Under the pieces are notes generated by a model, which saw only the letters and a program-made list of their open reading frames with translations, searched no databases and had not been told where the DNA came from. Shown here in pieces: positions 26,165 through 33,686 of a stretch of 64,000 nt of DNA; position 1 is the stretch's first letter; the number at the start of each line of letters is the position of its first letter. Made by a program: the position numbers and the translations under genes. The stretch lies in NCBI RefSeq assembly GCF_003369445.1, contig NZ_QRCU01000026.1:1-64000 (forward strand), read 5' to 3'. The DNA comes from Arthrobacter silvisoli (GTDB lineage Bacteria; Actinomycetota; Actinomycetes; Actinomycetales; Micrococcaceae).

Positions 26165-27000
26165 GCCTGGTCAACACCCGGGAATTGATGGACGCGGCCG
26201 CCGCGGCCGGCATCGGCCAAGGCGCGTTCAACATCATCCACCTCGAAACCGCCGAAGGCCTCGTGGCCGGGGCCGAAGCGGCCGGCGTGCCGCTGATCCT
26301 GCAGATCTCGGAGAACTGCGCGAGATTCCACGGCGGCCTGGAGCCGCTGGCCCGCGGTGCCCTCGCCATCGCCCGCGATGCCTCGGTTCCGGTGGCGCTG
26401 CACCTGGACCACGCCGAATCCGAGGAACTCGCTCGGCAGGCCGTGGATCTGGGCTTCGGTTCGGTGATGTACGACGGCGCGCATCTTCCCTACGCGGAAA
26501 ACGTCGAAGCAACGCGCCGGGTGGCCGCCTACGCCCATGGGCGCGGGGTCCACGTCGAGGCAGAGCTGGGCAAGGTGGGCGGCAAGGACGGGGCGCACGC
26601 ACCCGGCGTCCGGACCGATCCCGGCGAAGCCCGCGACTTCGTGGCCGCCACCGGTGTCGACGCCCTGGCGGTCGCGGTCGGCTCCTCGCATGCCATGACC
26701 GAACGCAGCGCCCAACTGGACCTGGAACTGATCACCCGGCTCAAGGATGCGGTGCAGTTGCCCCTCGTGCTGCACGGATCTTCCGGCGTAGCAGACGAGA
26801 CACTAGTGGCGGCGATCCGGGCCGGTATGACTAAGATCAACGTATCCACGCACTTGAACGGGTTCTTCACGCGTGCTGTCCGGGAGTACCTGGACGCCAA
26901 TCCCGCGGTAGTGGATTCCCGCAAGTACATCGCGGCGGGCCGTGATGCCCTGGTGGTGGAAACCGCCCGCTTGCTGACGTTGTTCGCGAAAGTGAACTAG
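26161..27000 (+). CDS. Class II aldolase, probable tagatose-bisphosphate aldolase
   Basis: This 279-residue zinc-dependent class II aldolase has N-terminal GAFNIIHLETAEGLVAGAE, the metal ligands HLDHAES (His near 81-84), VEAELGKVGG with a further ligand, and LHGSSGV plus a KINVSTHL phosphate-binding segment. Its length matches KbaY/AgaY/GatY rather than the longer Fba of glycolysis. It would cleave tagatose-1,6-bisphosphate to glyceraldehyde-3-phosphate and dihydroxyacetone phosphate. The GTG start overlaps the kinase stop (GTGA). Confidence 0.87.
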   Translation: MSLVNTRELMDAAAAAGIGQGAFNIIHLETAEGLVAGAEAAGVPLILQISENCARFHGGLEPLARGALAIARDASVPVALHLDHAESEELARQAVDLGFGSVMYDGAHLPYAENVEATRRVAAYAHGRGVHVEAELGKVGGKDGAHAPGVRTDPGEARDFVAATGVDALAVAVGSSHAMTERSAQLDLELITRLKDAVQLPLVLHGSSGVADETLVAAIRAGMTKINVSTHLNGFFTRAVREYLDANPAVVDSRKYIAAGRDALVVETARLLTLFAKVN

Positions 27001-27023
27001 AAACCACCTCCGGAAGGTTCGTG

Positions 27024-27815
27024 ATGACCCGTACAGATCGGCTGACTGCCATCCTCGATCTCCTCGCCGAGTCAGGGCATGTCGAAGTCGAGGACATCGT
27101 GACCCGCCTGGGGGTTTCCCCGGCCACCGCCCGGCGCGACCTGGACAGCCTGGCCAAGCAGCGGCTGCTCAGCCGTACCCGCGGCGGGGCCACCAAGGGC
27201 GCCGTGGCGTACGACCTGCCGGGCCGGTACAACCGTGACGACCACGCCGAGGCCAAGCAACGGATTGCCCTGGCAGCCTCGGAACTGATCGCGCCGGGCG
27301 CCGTGGTCGGCCTGAGCGGCGGCACCACCAGCACGGCGCTGGCCCAGGTGCTCTCCACCCGTGAAGACCTCAATGCACCCTCCAACCGGCCGATGCTGAC
27401 GGTCGTCACCAACGCCATCAACATCGCCGCCCAGCTCGCAGTGCGCCCCAACATCAAGATCATGGTCACCGGCGGCATCCTGAATCCGCGCTCCTACGAA
27501 CTGGTGGGGCCCTATACGGACGTGATCATGCAGAAGGTCGCCCTGGACATCGCCTTCATCGGCGTCAACGGCGTGGATCCCAAGATCGGGCCGACCATCA
27601 CCGACGAAGGCGAAGCCATGGTGAACTCCGCCATGGCACGCCGCGCCGCCGCGTCGTACGTCCTGGCGGACTCCAGCAAGATCGGAAAGCGGTCCTTCGC
27701 CACCATGGCCGGCTACGAATTCAAGCGGCTCATCACGGACAGTGGCATCAAGGCCGCGGACAAAGCCGCTTTCGAAGCCGCCGGAACCGAAGTGACGGTC
27801 GCCGGACTCGACTGA
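27024..27815 (+). CDS. DeoR-family transcriptional regulator, AgaR-like
   Basis: This 263-residue regulator has an N-terminal DeoR helix-turn-helix (VEVEDIVTRLGVSPATARRD, about 21-40) and a C-terminal sugar-phosphate sensing domain (LSGGTTSTALAQ, VTGGILNPRSYELVGP). GGAAGG at 27012-27017 is six bases from the ATG; a GTG three bases earlier is a less likely start. It is last in the operon and probably represses both the operon and the GH101 gene in response to a phosphorylated sugar (inference). Confidence 0.88.
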   Translation: MTRTDRLTAILDLLAESGHVEVEDIVTRLGVSPATARRDLDSLAKQRLLSRTRGGATKGAVAYDLPGRYNRDDHAEAKQRIALAASELIAPGAVVGLSGGTTSTALAQVLSTREDLNAPSNRPMLTVVTNAINIAAQLAVRPNIKIMVTGGILNPRSYELVGPYTDVIMQKVALDIAFIGVNGVDPKIGPTITDEGEAMVNSAMARRAAASYVLADSSKIGKRSFATMAGYEFKRLITDSGIKAADKAAFEAAGTEVTVAGLD

Positions 27816-27825
27816 GGCTGCAACG

Positions 27826-28506
27826 CTAGAAAGTGACGGGCGGGGCGTCCAGCACGGTTTCGTCCACCCGCCGTTCCACCCACTGGCTGAACGGGGTGTC
27901 CAGATCGTACTTACCGGCGTCGTTCCGGACCAGGGTTCGCAATTCCGCATTGCCCGGGTTGTTGAGCGACTCGAAGTATTCAACGGACCAGTGGAACCAG
28001 CGCATGCAGAAGAGCCTCATGGTCAGGCCGTGCGTCACGAACAGGGTGTTCGGCGCGTAGTCCGGTTTCTCCCAGTGCCGGTACAGGGTTTCCATGAAGG
28101 AGGAGACCCGGTCGTACACATCGGAGCCGGATTCGCCTTCCCGGAACCGGTAGAAGAAATGACCGTACAGGTTCCGCAGTTCCTTCTGGTCTTCGATTTC
28201 GCCGGCGATCTGGAAGTTGGCCCAGTCCTGCTCGCGCAGCCGGGGCTCCTCGATCACCCGCTCCGTCAGGCCGTCCAGCCGCAGGGCCTCCAGCGTCTGG
28301 TAGGCCCGAAGGTACGGCGAGACGTACACGCACACCTGTTCGCCGTCGAGCTTCCGGCGCAGTTCCTCCCCGGTGCGCCTGGCCTGCTCCAGCCCGAGTT
28401 CGGTCAGCGGAATCCGGTAGTCCGGCACGCGGTTGTAGATCGAGGTGTCCACATTGGCGGCGGACTGGCCGTGCCGGACCATGAAGATACGTGCTGGCGC
28501 GCTCAT
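27826..28506 (-). CDS. Histidine phosphatase-family protein
   Basis: This 226-residue protein belongs to the histidine phosphatase (phosphoglycerate mutase-like) superfamily. The catalytic RHG motif (IFMVRHGQSAANVD) is near residue 10, a Glu-containing REQDWANFQ segment is at the middle and the second catalytic His is in TLFVTHGLTMRLF. It acts on a phosphorylated small molecule that cannot be named from sequence. TATGCT lies seven bases before the ATG, suggesting a leaderless mRNA. It is convergent with the DeoR gene, 10 bases away. Confidence 0.87.
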   Translation of the reverse strand: MSAPARIFMVRHGQSAANVDTSIYNRVPDYRIPLTELGLEQARRTGEELRRKLDGEQVCVYVSPYLRAYQTLEALRLDGLTERVIEEPRLREQDWANFQIAGEIEDQKELRNLYGHFFYRFREGESGSDVYDRVSSFMETLYRHWEKPDYAPNTLFVTHGLTMRLFCMRWFHWSVEYFESLNNPGNAELRTLVRNDAGKYDLDTPFSQWVERRVDETVLDAPPVTF

Positions 28507-28555
28507 CCCACCAAGCATAGGCAAACACCCAGGGAAATGAAGGCAAGATAGGACC

Positions 28556-29320
28556 ATGCTCGTTGCCTCCACGCGCCGCCTGCGCGCTGAAGTCCTCATC
28601 GTCCTGGGCCTGTCCCTGGGCCAGTCCGCGGTGTACTCGGTGGTGCAGCTGCTGGACAAGGTGAGCCGGGCCCCGCTGGCGCAAGGAACCTCCACCCTGA
28701 ATGCCTCCCGGAACAGCCGCGAATACTTCGACCTCACCTACCAGTTGCTGGACATCGTCTTCGCCCTGGTGCCGGTGGTGCTGGTGTTCTATTTCCTCGC
28801 GCAGCAGCGGGCGCCCTCCGAACAGGAATCGGCGTTCGAACGCCTCGGCTTCACCCTCGCACGGCCGGGCCGGGACCTGCTGCAGGGCCTGGGCCTGGCG
28901 GCCCTCATCGGAATCCCCTCGCTGGGGCTTTACGCTGCGGGGCGGGCCATGGGAATCACGACGGCGATCATCCCCAGCGCGCTCGACTCCTATTGGTGGA
29001 CGGTTCCGGTGCTGATCCTCTCCGCTGTCCGGCACGCCATCGTCGAGGAAGTGATCGTGGTGGGCTACCTTCTTGACCGCTTCGGCAAATTCGGCTGGAG
29101 CACACCGCTGGCCATCGGCCTGAGCGCCCTGTTGCGGGGTAGTTACCACCTCTACCAGGGCTTCGGCCCGTTCATCGGGAACGCGGTGATGGGCCTGGTC
29201 TTCGCCTGGCTGTATAGCCGCAGCAAACGGGTCATGCCGCTGGTGGTGGCCCACGCGCTGCTGGACATCGTCGCCTTCGTCGGTTTCAGCCTCTTCGGGA
29301 AGGCGGTCGGGCTGGGTTGA
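28556..29320 (+). CDS. CPBP-family intramembrane metalloprotease
   Basis: This 254-residue polytopic membrane protein has the CAAX-protease/bacteriocin-processing (CPBP, Abi) motifs: AIVEEVIVVGYLLDRF (glutamate pair, about 161-176), RGSYHLYQGFG with a zinc-ligand His, and AHALLDIVAF with the last His. About seven hydrophobic segments are visible. Related proteins cleave prenylated or bacteriocin peptides, or have no known substrate. CAAGAT lies six bases before the ATG. Divergent from the phosphatase gene. Confidence 0.88.
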   Translation: MLVASTRRLRAEVLIVLGLSLGQSAVYSVVQLLDKVSRAPLAQGTSTLNASRNSREYFDLTYQLLDIVFALVPVVLVFYFLAQQRAPSEQESAFERLGFTLARPGRDLLQGLGLAALIGIPSLGLYAAGRAMGITTAIIPSALDSYWWTVPVLILSAVRHAIVEEVIVVGYLLDRFGKFGWSTPLAIGLSALLRGSYHLYQGFGPFIGNAVMGLVFAWLYSRSKRVMPLVVAHALLDIVAFVGFSLFGKAVGLG

Positions 29321-29629
29321 GGGGCGGCGACCGGCCGTCCCCGGGGGCGGCCGGTCAGCAGCGGGAGCCACAGGGCGGTCCCGGGTCGCCGGAGAGCTGC
29401 GGGGTCGCTGGAGCTTTCCAGCGACTTCGCAGCCCTTCCGCGAATTCAGCGGGAACACCCGGCCGCCACGACCCGGGCCACTACCTGGTGTGGTCTTGGA
29501 TGGCGACCCTTAAAGGGGTTCGGCTTAAAAGGGTTCGGCCGCCGTCGCTGGGTGACGTCATTGGCACCCGCCGATGGCGGCCGAAACTTTGGGCCGGGGC
29601 AACCGCCGGCGGCGGCACCCCGGAAGGGG
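29321..29629. other. Gene-free stretch with a terminator hairpin and a short direct repeat
   Basis: No coding frame is convincing in these 309 bases between two convergent genes. Apart from the hairpin at 29329-29356, there is an imperfect 15-base tandem repeat AAAGGGGTTCGGCTT / AAAAGGGTTCGG at about 29511-29538. Nothing else is recognised. Confidence 0.5.
29329..29356 (+). terminator. Hairpin after the CPBP protease gene
   Basis: GACCGGCCG (29329-29337) and CGGCCGGTC (29348-29356) form a perfect nine-base stem eight bases after the stop codon. No T-tract follows; termination is plausible. Confidence 0.5.
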
Positions 29630-30277
29630 TCAGATGGTGACGGCCCCGTTGGCTGTTTCAAAGGTGACGGACATAATGCCCGGGACACCGTGCGGAGCAA
29701 CCCACTGGACGGCGACGTCCTCGAGCGGCTTCTCCACGGGTTCGCCCAGCCACTCGGTCACGCGGGCAGCCGACCCGGCGATGGTGAGGCTGGACATCTT
29801 GACGTCGCTCGCGTAGACGAGGGACGGGTGCAGGGAGGGATCGCCTTCCCAACGGAGCAGGTACGGGACCTGCGGATCCGCGATCAGGCCGAGGATGCCG
29901 ATCTGCTGCCAGACAAGTTCCCGGCCGTCAGGGAACTTGCGGTTGCCGGGAACCGCGGAGCGGCCCAGACGTTCTTCAAAAGGGGACAGGTCGTCGACGG
30001 CGACGCACCATCCCATCCATCCACCGCCGGTGGCGGAGCGTGCCCGGACAGCTTGTCCGAACGGCGCTTTGTCCGACGCGGGGTGGTCCAGGACCTCCAC
30101 AACTTCCAGGTATTTGTGGTCTGCGAGCGGAATGATCATGTTCCGCGTACCGAAGCGCGGGTGCACTCCGCCGCGGACCGCATCCACTCCCAAAGCTGCG
30201 GAAATCCGCTCTGTGGTGGCCATCAGGCCATCCTGTTCACAAGCGTAAGAGACGTGATCCATGCGCATGACACTCAT
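29630..30277 (-). CDS. VOC-family (glyoxalase-like) protein
   Basis: This 215-residue protein begins MDHVSYACEQDGLMATTERI and has a glyoxalase-like first half (RFGTRNMIIPLADHKYLEVVE) as in the glyoxalase-like domain family of actinobacteria. VOC proteins use a metal to act on diverse small molecules, and this one has no predictable substrate. CAAAGT lies six bases before the chosen ATG (30277), fitting a leaderless start; ATGs at 30268 and 30262 are alternatives. An IdeR-like iron box overlaps the expected -35. Confidence 0.82.
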   Translation of the reverse strand: MSVMRMDHVSYACEQDGLMATTERISAALGVDAVRGGVHPRFGTRNMIIPLADHKYLEVVEVLDHPASDKAPFGQAVRARSATGGGWMGWCVAVDDLSPFEERLGRSAVPGNRKFPDGRELVWQQIGILGLIADPQVPYLLRWEGDPSLHPSLVYASDVKMSSLTIAGSAARVTEWLGEPVEKPLEDVAVQWVAPHGVPGIMSVTFETANGAVTI

Positions 30278-30300
30278 CTTGGCACTTTGTGATGGACCTC

Positions 30301-30319
30301 TCAGCTTAGCCAAGCCTAA
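30301..30319 (-). promoter_or_regulatory. IdeR/DmdR-type iron box upstream of the VOC gene
   Basis: On the minus strand the sequence TTAGGCTTGGCTAAGCTGA matches 15 of 19 positions of the published IdeR/DmdR consensus TTAGGTTAGGCTAACCTAA. It lies about 15 bases behind the -10-like CAAAGT of the VOC gene, over the expected -35. Iron-dependent repression is an inference. Confidence 0.55.
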
Positions 30320-30509
30320 GTAAGGTAGGACGTCCGTGAATCGCGTCCCGGAGGGTAACAGGAGGACTCCGCGGGACCGAAAAAAGACCGTCTTCTTCAC
30401 AATGCTTCAGCAGCCCGGGCGGGACTTCCTAGACTGGCCGCACGGCACGCCGGAGGGGCAACCGCCGCCTTGGCCGGCCGGACCAGTTCACGCATCAGAA
30501 GGAGGCGCA

Positions 30510-31826
30510 ATGTCGCACGGTTGGTCATTCGAAACACGCCAGATCCATGCCGGCCAGGAGCCGGACGCCGCCGCGGGTGCCCGCGCCCTGCCGATCTACC
30601 AGACCACGTCCTTCGTGTTCCCGAGCGCAGAGAGTGCGGCAAACCGCTTCGCGCTCGCGGAGCTGGCGCCGATCTACACGCGGATCGGAAACCCCACGCA
30701 GGACGCGGTCGAACAGCGGATCGCCAGCCTCGAAGGCGGCCTCGGAGCACTGCTGCTCAGCTCGGGGCAGGCCGCTGAAACCTTCGCCATCCTCAACGTG
30801 GCCGAGGCCGGGGACCACATCGTCGCCAGTCCCAGCCTGTACGGCGGAACCTACAACCTGTTGGCCCACACCCTGCAGAAATTCGGCATCTCCGTGACGT
30901 TCGTGGATGACCCGGACAAACTGGACCAGTGGCGCGACGCGGTCCGGGACAACACCAAGCTCTTCTTCGCCGAGGTGGTGTCCAACCCCCGCCAGGACGT
31001 GCTCGACATCGAAGGCGTCGCCGGCATCGCGCACGAGGCCGGTGTCCCGCTGATCGTGGACAACACCCTGTCCACTCCGTACCTGATCCGGCCCATCGAA
31101 TGGGGCGCGGACATCGTGGTGCATTCAGCCACCAAATACCTCGGCGGCCACGGTGCGGCGATCGCCGGGGTGATCGTGGATTCCGGGAACTTCGACTTCG
31201 GCGCGCACCCGGAGCGCTTCCCGAACTTCAACACCCCGGACCCCAGCTACAACGGCCTGGTGTATGCACGCGACCTCGGCAAGGACGGCGCCTTGGGCGC
31301 CAACTTGTCCTACATCCTCAAGGCCCGCGTCCAACTGCTGCGCGACCTCGGATCGGCCGTCTCGCCGTTCAACGCCTTCCTCATCGCCCAGGGCCTGGAA
31401 ACGCTCAGCCTGCGGGTGGAACGCCATGTGGAGAACGCCGCCAAGGTGGCCCGGTGGCTGGAAGGACGGGACGACGTCGAATCCGTCGCCTATGCCGGCC
31501 TGCCATCCAGCCCCTGGTTCGAACGTGGCCGCAAGTACGGACCGAAGGGGACCGGGGCCGTGGTTGCCTTCACCATCAAGGGCGGCCTCGACGCCGGCAA
31601 ACGCTTTGTGGACGCCTTGGAGCTTCACTCGCACGTGGCCAACATCGGCGACGTCCGCTCCCTGGTGATCCACCCGGCATCCACCACGCACAGCCAGCTG
31701 ACCGTTGAGCAGCAGGCCGTGGCAGGCGTGACTCCCGGGCTGGTGCGCCTGGCCGTGGGCATCGAGCACATCGACGACATTCTGGCCGATCTGGAAGCGG
31801 GTTTCCGGGCCGCCAAGGAGGACTGA
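30510..31826 (+). CDS. metY: O-acetylhomoserine sulfhydrylase
   Basis: This 438-residue PLP enzyme of the Cys/Met metabolism family joins O-acetylhomoserine with sulfide to give homocysteine. Motifs are IYQTTSFVF, YTRIGNPTQDAVEQRIA (substrate/PLP contacts), SSGQAAETFA, VDNTLSTPYL and the PLP lysine in VHSATKYLGGHG (about 207-218). The length matches MetY rather than the shorter MetB/MetZ. GGAGG at 30501-30505 fixes the ATG at 30510; the frame is open upstream to 30336 but lacks another ribosome site. metX, which makes its substrate, lies next. Confidence 0.93.
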   Translation: MSHGWSFETRQIHAGQEPDAAAGARALPIYQTTSFVFPSAESAANRFALAELAPIYTRIGNPTQDAVEQRIASLEGGLGALLLSSGQAAETFAILNVAEAGDHIVASPSLYGGTYNLLAHTLQKFGISVTFVDDPDKLDQWRDAVRDNTKLFFAEVVSNPRQDVLDIEGVAGIAHEAGVPLIVDNTLSTPYLIRPIEWGADIVVHSATKYLGGHGAAIAGVIVDSGNFDFGAHPERFPNFNTPDPSYNGLVYARDLGKDGALGANLSYILKARVQLLRDLGSAVSPFNAFLIAQGLETLSLRVERHVENAAKVARWLEGRDDVESVAYAGLPSSPWFERGRKYGPKGTGAVVAFTIKGGLDAGKRFVDALELHSHVANIGDVRSLVIHPASTTHSQLTVEQQAVAGVTPGLVRLAVGIEHIDDILADLEAGFRAAKED

Positions 31827-31842
31827 GGCGCCTGCGAGCGAT

Positions 31843-31872
31843 GTCCGGGCCCGCGGTATGGCGGGCCCGGAC
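31843..31872 (+). terminator. Hairpin between metY and the SAM-IV riboswitch
   Basis: GTCCGGGCCCGC and GCGGGCCCGGAC form a perfect 12-base stem with loop GGTATG, 17 bases after the metY stop. It suggests that metX is transcribed from its own promoter (a -10-like TACACT lies at 31919-31924) under riboswitch control. Confidence 0.65.
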
Positions 31873-31934
31873 CGTCACAAAGCTGTCACATTGTTCGCGT
31901 TGGCGGAGCGGTTCTTCCTACACTCGAAACCAAA

Positions 31935-32060
31935 GGTCACGAGTGCCAGCGCTAAACCCCGGTTTGCTGGCCGGCAACCCTCCTTCCGTGGCGGGGTGCC
32001 CCGGGTGAAGACCTGGCCTGCCGGACAGCTGTCGGCAGGCAAGCACGAGGCTCAGGGGTT
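31935..32060 (+). ncRNA. SAM-IV riboswitch upstream of metX
   Basis: The sequence has the SAM-IV layout: GGTCACGAGTGCCAGCG, a CCCCGG..CTGG stem, GCCGGCAACCCTCC, GCGGGGTGCCCCGGGTGA and closing GACC. The CCTGCCG..CGGCAGG hairpin follows, then a CAAGCACGAG..GGGG tail. SAM-IV is an actinobacterial S-adenosylmethionine sensor. The 3' end overlaps the ribosome-binding region (CAGGGG) of metX, so SAM binding probably blocks translation initiation. Confidence 0.92.
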
Positions 32061-32064
32061 CTCC

Positions 32065-33201
32065 ATGACGATTGCCGCACCGTCGGTCACCAGCAAGCAC
32101 AACGAAAATGGCCGCACCGAAGACGGCACGCTCAAGTACGTTTCCATCGGCGCGCTGGAACTCGAAGCGGGAGGCTTCCTGCCGGACGTGCTCCTCGCCT
32201 ACGAAAGCTGGGGCACCCTCAACGCCGACGCCTCCAACGCCGTCCTCATCGAGCATGCCCTCACCGGAAGCACCCACGTAGCCCGCGGCGGAAGCGACGA
32301 AGAAGGCTGGTGGGAACAGCTCGTCGGCCCCGGCGCCACCATCGACACGGACCGCTGGTTCGTGGTTTCAGTCAACATCGTCGGCGGTTGCTACGGCAGC
32401 ACCGGGCCGTCGTCGAACGCGCCGGACGGCAAGCCGTGGGGTTCCCGGTTCCCGCTGGTGACCCTGCGCGACTCCACCACAGCGGAGGCCCGGCTCGCCG
32501 ACGCCCTGGGGATTGACCGCTGGCACGCGGTGATCGGCGGCTCCATGGGCGGTGCGCGCGCCCTCGAATGGGCGGTCAGCTACCCGGCCCGGGTGAAGAA
32601 CTGTGCGGTCATCGCGGTGGGCGCCTACAGCACTGCCGAACAGATCGCCTTCGCCCAGGCCCAGACGCTCGCGATCCGCCAGGATCCCGCCTTCAACGGC
32701 GGCGACTACTACGGTGGCGCTGCTCCCGAGGCTGGCCTGGCCCTCGCGCGCCGGATCGCGCACATCACCTACCGTTCGGCCGCGGAACTGGACTTCCGTT
32801 TCGGCCGGAACGCCCAGGACGACGAGTCCCCCCTGCAGGCCCCGGCGCTGGGGGAGCGCGGCCGCTACCAGGTGGAAAGCTACCTCGACCACCAGGGCCA
32901 CAAGCTGGTGCGGCGCTTCGACGCCAACAGCTACGTCGCCCTCACGGAGGCGCTGATGAGCCACGATGTGTCGCGCGGCCGCGGCAGCCTTAAGGAAGCC
33001 CTCTCCATCGCCGAGGCGAACTTCTTCGTGGCCGCCGTGAATTCGGACCGCCTCTACTTCCCGGAGCAGTCCCGCGAACTCGCCGAGGCTTTGCCCGGCA
33101 CCGTGGAAGTCCACACGATCGAAGCTCCGATCGGGCACGACGGCTTCCTCACCGAGATCGGCCAGCTTGGCCCGCAGCTCGGCGCGGCTTTCTTCGCCTA
33201 G
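32065..33201 (+). CDS. metX: Homoserine O-acetyltransferase
   Basis: This 378-residue alpha/beta-hydrolase-fold enzyme transfers acetyl from acetyl-CoA to homoserine, the committed step to methionine. Features are LLAYESWGTLN, EHALTGSTHVARG, NIVGGCYGSTGPSS, the nucleophile serine in IGGSMGGARALEW (about 157) and the terminal Asp/His around IGHDGFL. The ATG at 32065 follows the riboswitch by four bases; the larger frame upstream covers the riboswitch and is not coding. Works with MetY upstream. Confidence 0.93.
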   Translation: MTIAAPSVTSKHNENGRTEDGTLKYVSIGALELEAGGFLPDVLLAYESWGTLNADASNAVLIEHALTGSTHVARGGSDEEGWWEQLVGPGATIDTDRWFVVSVNIVGGCYGSTGPSSNAPDGKPWGSRFPLVTLRDSTTAEARLADALGIDRWHAVIGGSMGGARALEWAVSYPARVKNCAVIAVGAYSTAEQIAFAQAQTLAIRQDPAFNGGDYYGGAAPEAGLALARRIAHITYRSAAELDFRFGRNAQDDESPLQAPALGERGRYQVESYLDHQGHKLVRRFDANSYVALTEALMSHDVSRGRGSLKEALSIAEANFFVAAVNSDRLYFPEQSRELAEALPGTVEVHTIEAPIGHDGFLTEIGQLGPQLGAAFFA

Positions 33202-33627
33202 TCAGCCGTTCATGATCTCCTGGCGGAGTTTCATGTACTCCTCCATGGCGATCTTGCCGTCACTGAACTTCCGGTCCAGCTCCGCCAGTTTGCGTGCCCG
33301 GTAGCCTTGCGGCTCCGAGGGCGCCGGGCCGGGGGCAGGCGGCGGTCCGGCGGGAGCGCGGTGTTGCTCCGGCACTTTGTACTGCTCCGGTGTTTGGTAC
33401 GGCTGCGGATACGGGTTCGACGGCGGAACCTGCGACGGCGGGTACGGGCCCGGCGGATTCCGGCCCGAGATGTAGTCGGGGAGTTTGCCCGTGTAGCCGC
33501 CCTGCTGGAAACGCCCGTCCGGGTAGCCGCTGTTGCGGATCCGCCGCTGCTGGGAGCGCTTGTACAGGCGTATCCCGAGCGGGATCAGCCACGAGCAGAC
33601 GATAATCCAAAAGAACAGATTGTTCAT
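33202..33627 (-). CDS. SHOCT-domain membrane protein
   Basis: This 141-residue protein has one N-terminal membrane helix (FFWIIVCSWLIPLGIRLY), a Pro/Tyr/Gln-rich low-complexity middle (about 55-105) and a C-terminal SHOCT domain (RARKLAELDRKFSDGKIAME, about 106-125). SHOCT domains are short oligomerisation or anchoring modules of unknown function. GAGGTGG precedes the ATG. Convergent with metX, with the stop codons adjacent. Confidence 0.83.
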   Translation of the reverse strand: MNNLFFWIIVCSWLIPLGIRLYKRSQQRRIRNSGYPDGRFQQGGYTGKLPDYISGRNPPGPYPPSQVPPSNPYPQPYQTPEQYKVPEQHRAPAGPPPAPGPAPSEPQGYRARKLAELDRKFSDGKIAMEEYMKLRQEIMNG

Positions 33628-33686
33628 GGGGCCACCTCAATTCCACCTCAAGCTTAGTCCCGGGAATCCGCTGCAACCCGGGCCCG

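Noticed and set aside
30336..30509. Earlier in-frame start of metY or an upstream peptide
   Set aside because: MetY homology begins at 30510 with GGAGG before it; the upstream residues are low-complexity.
31858..32064. N-terminal extension of metX
   Set aside because: This DNA is the SAM-IV riboswitch and promoter, not protein-coding.
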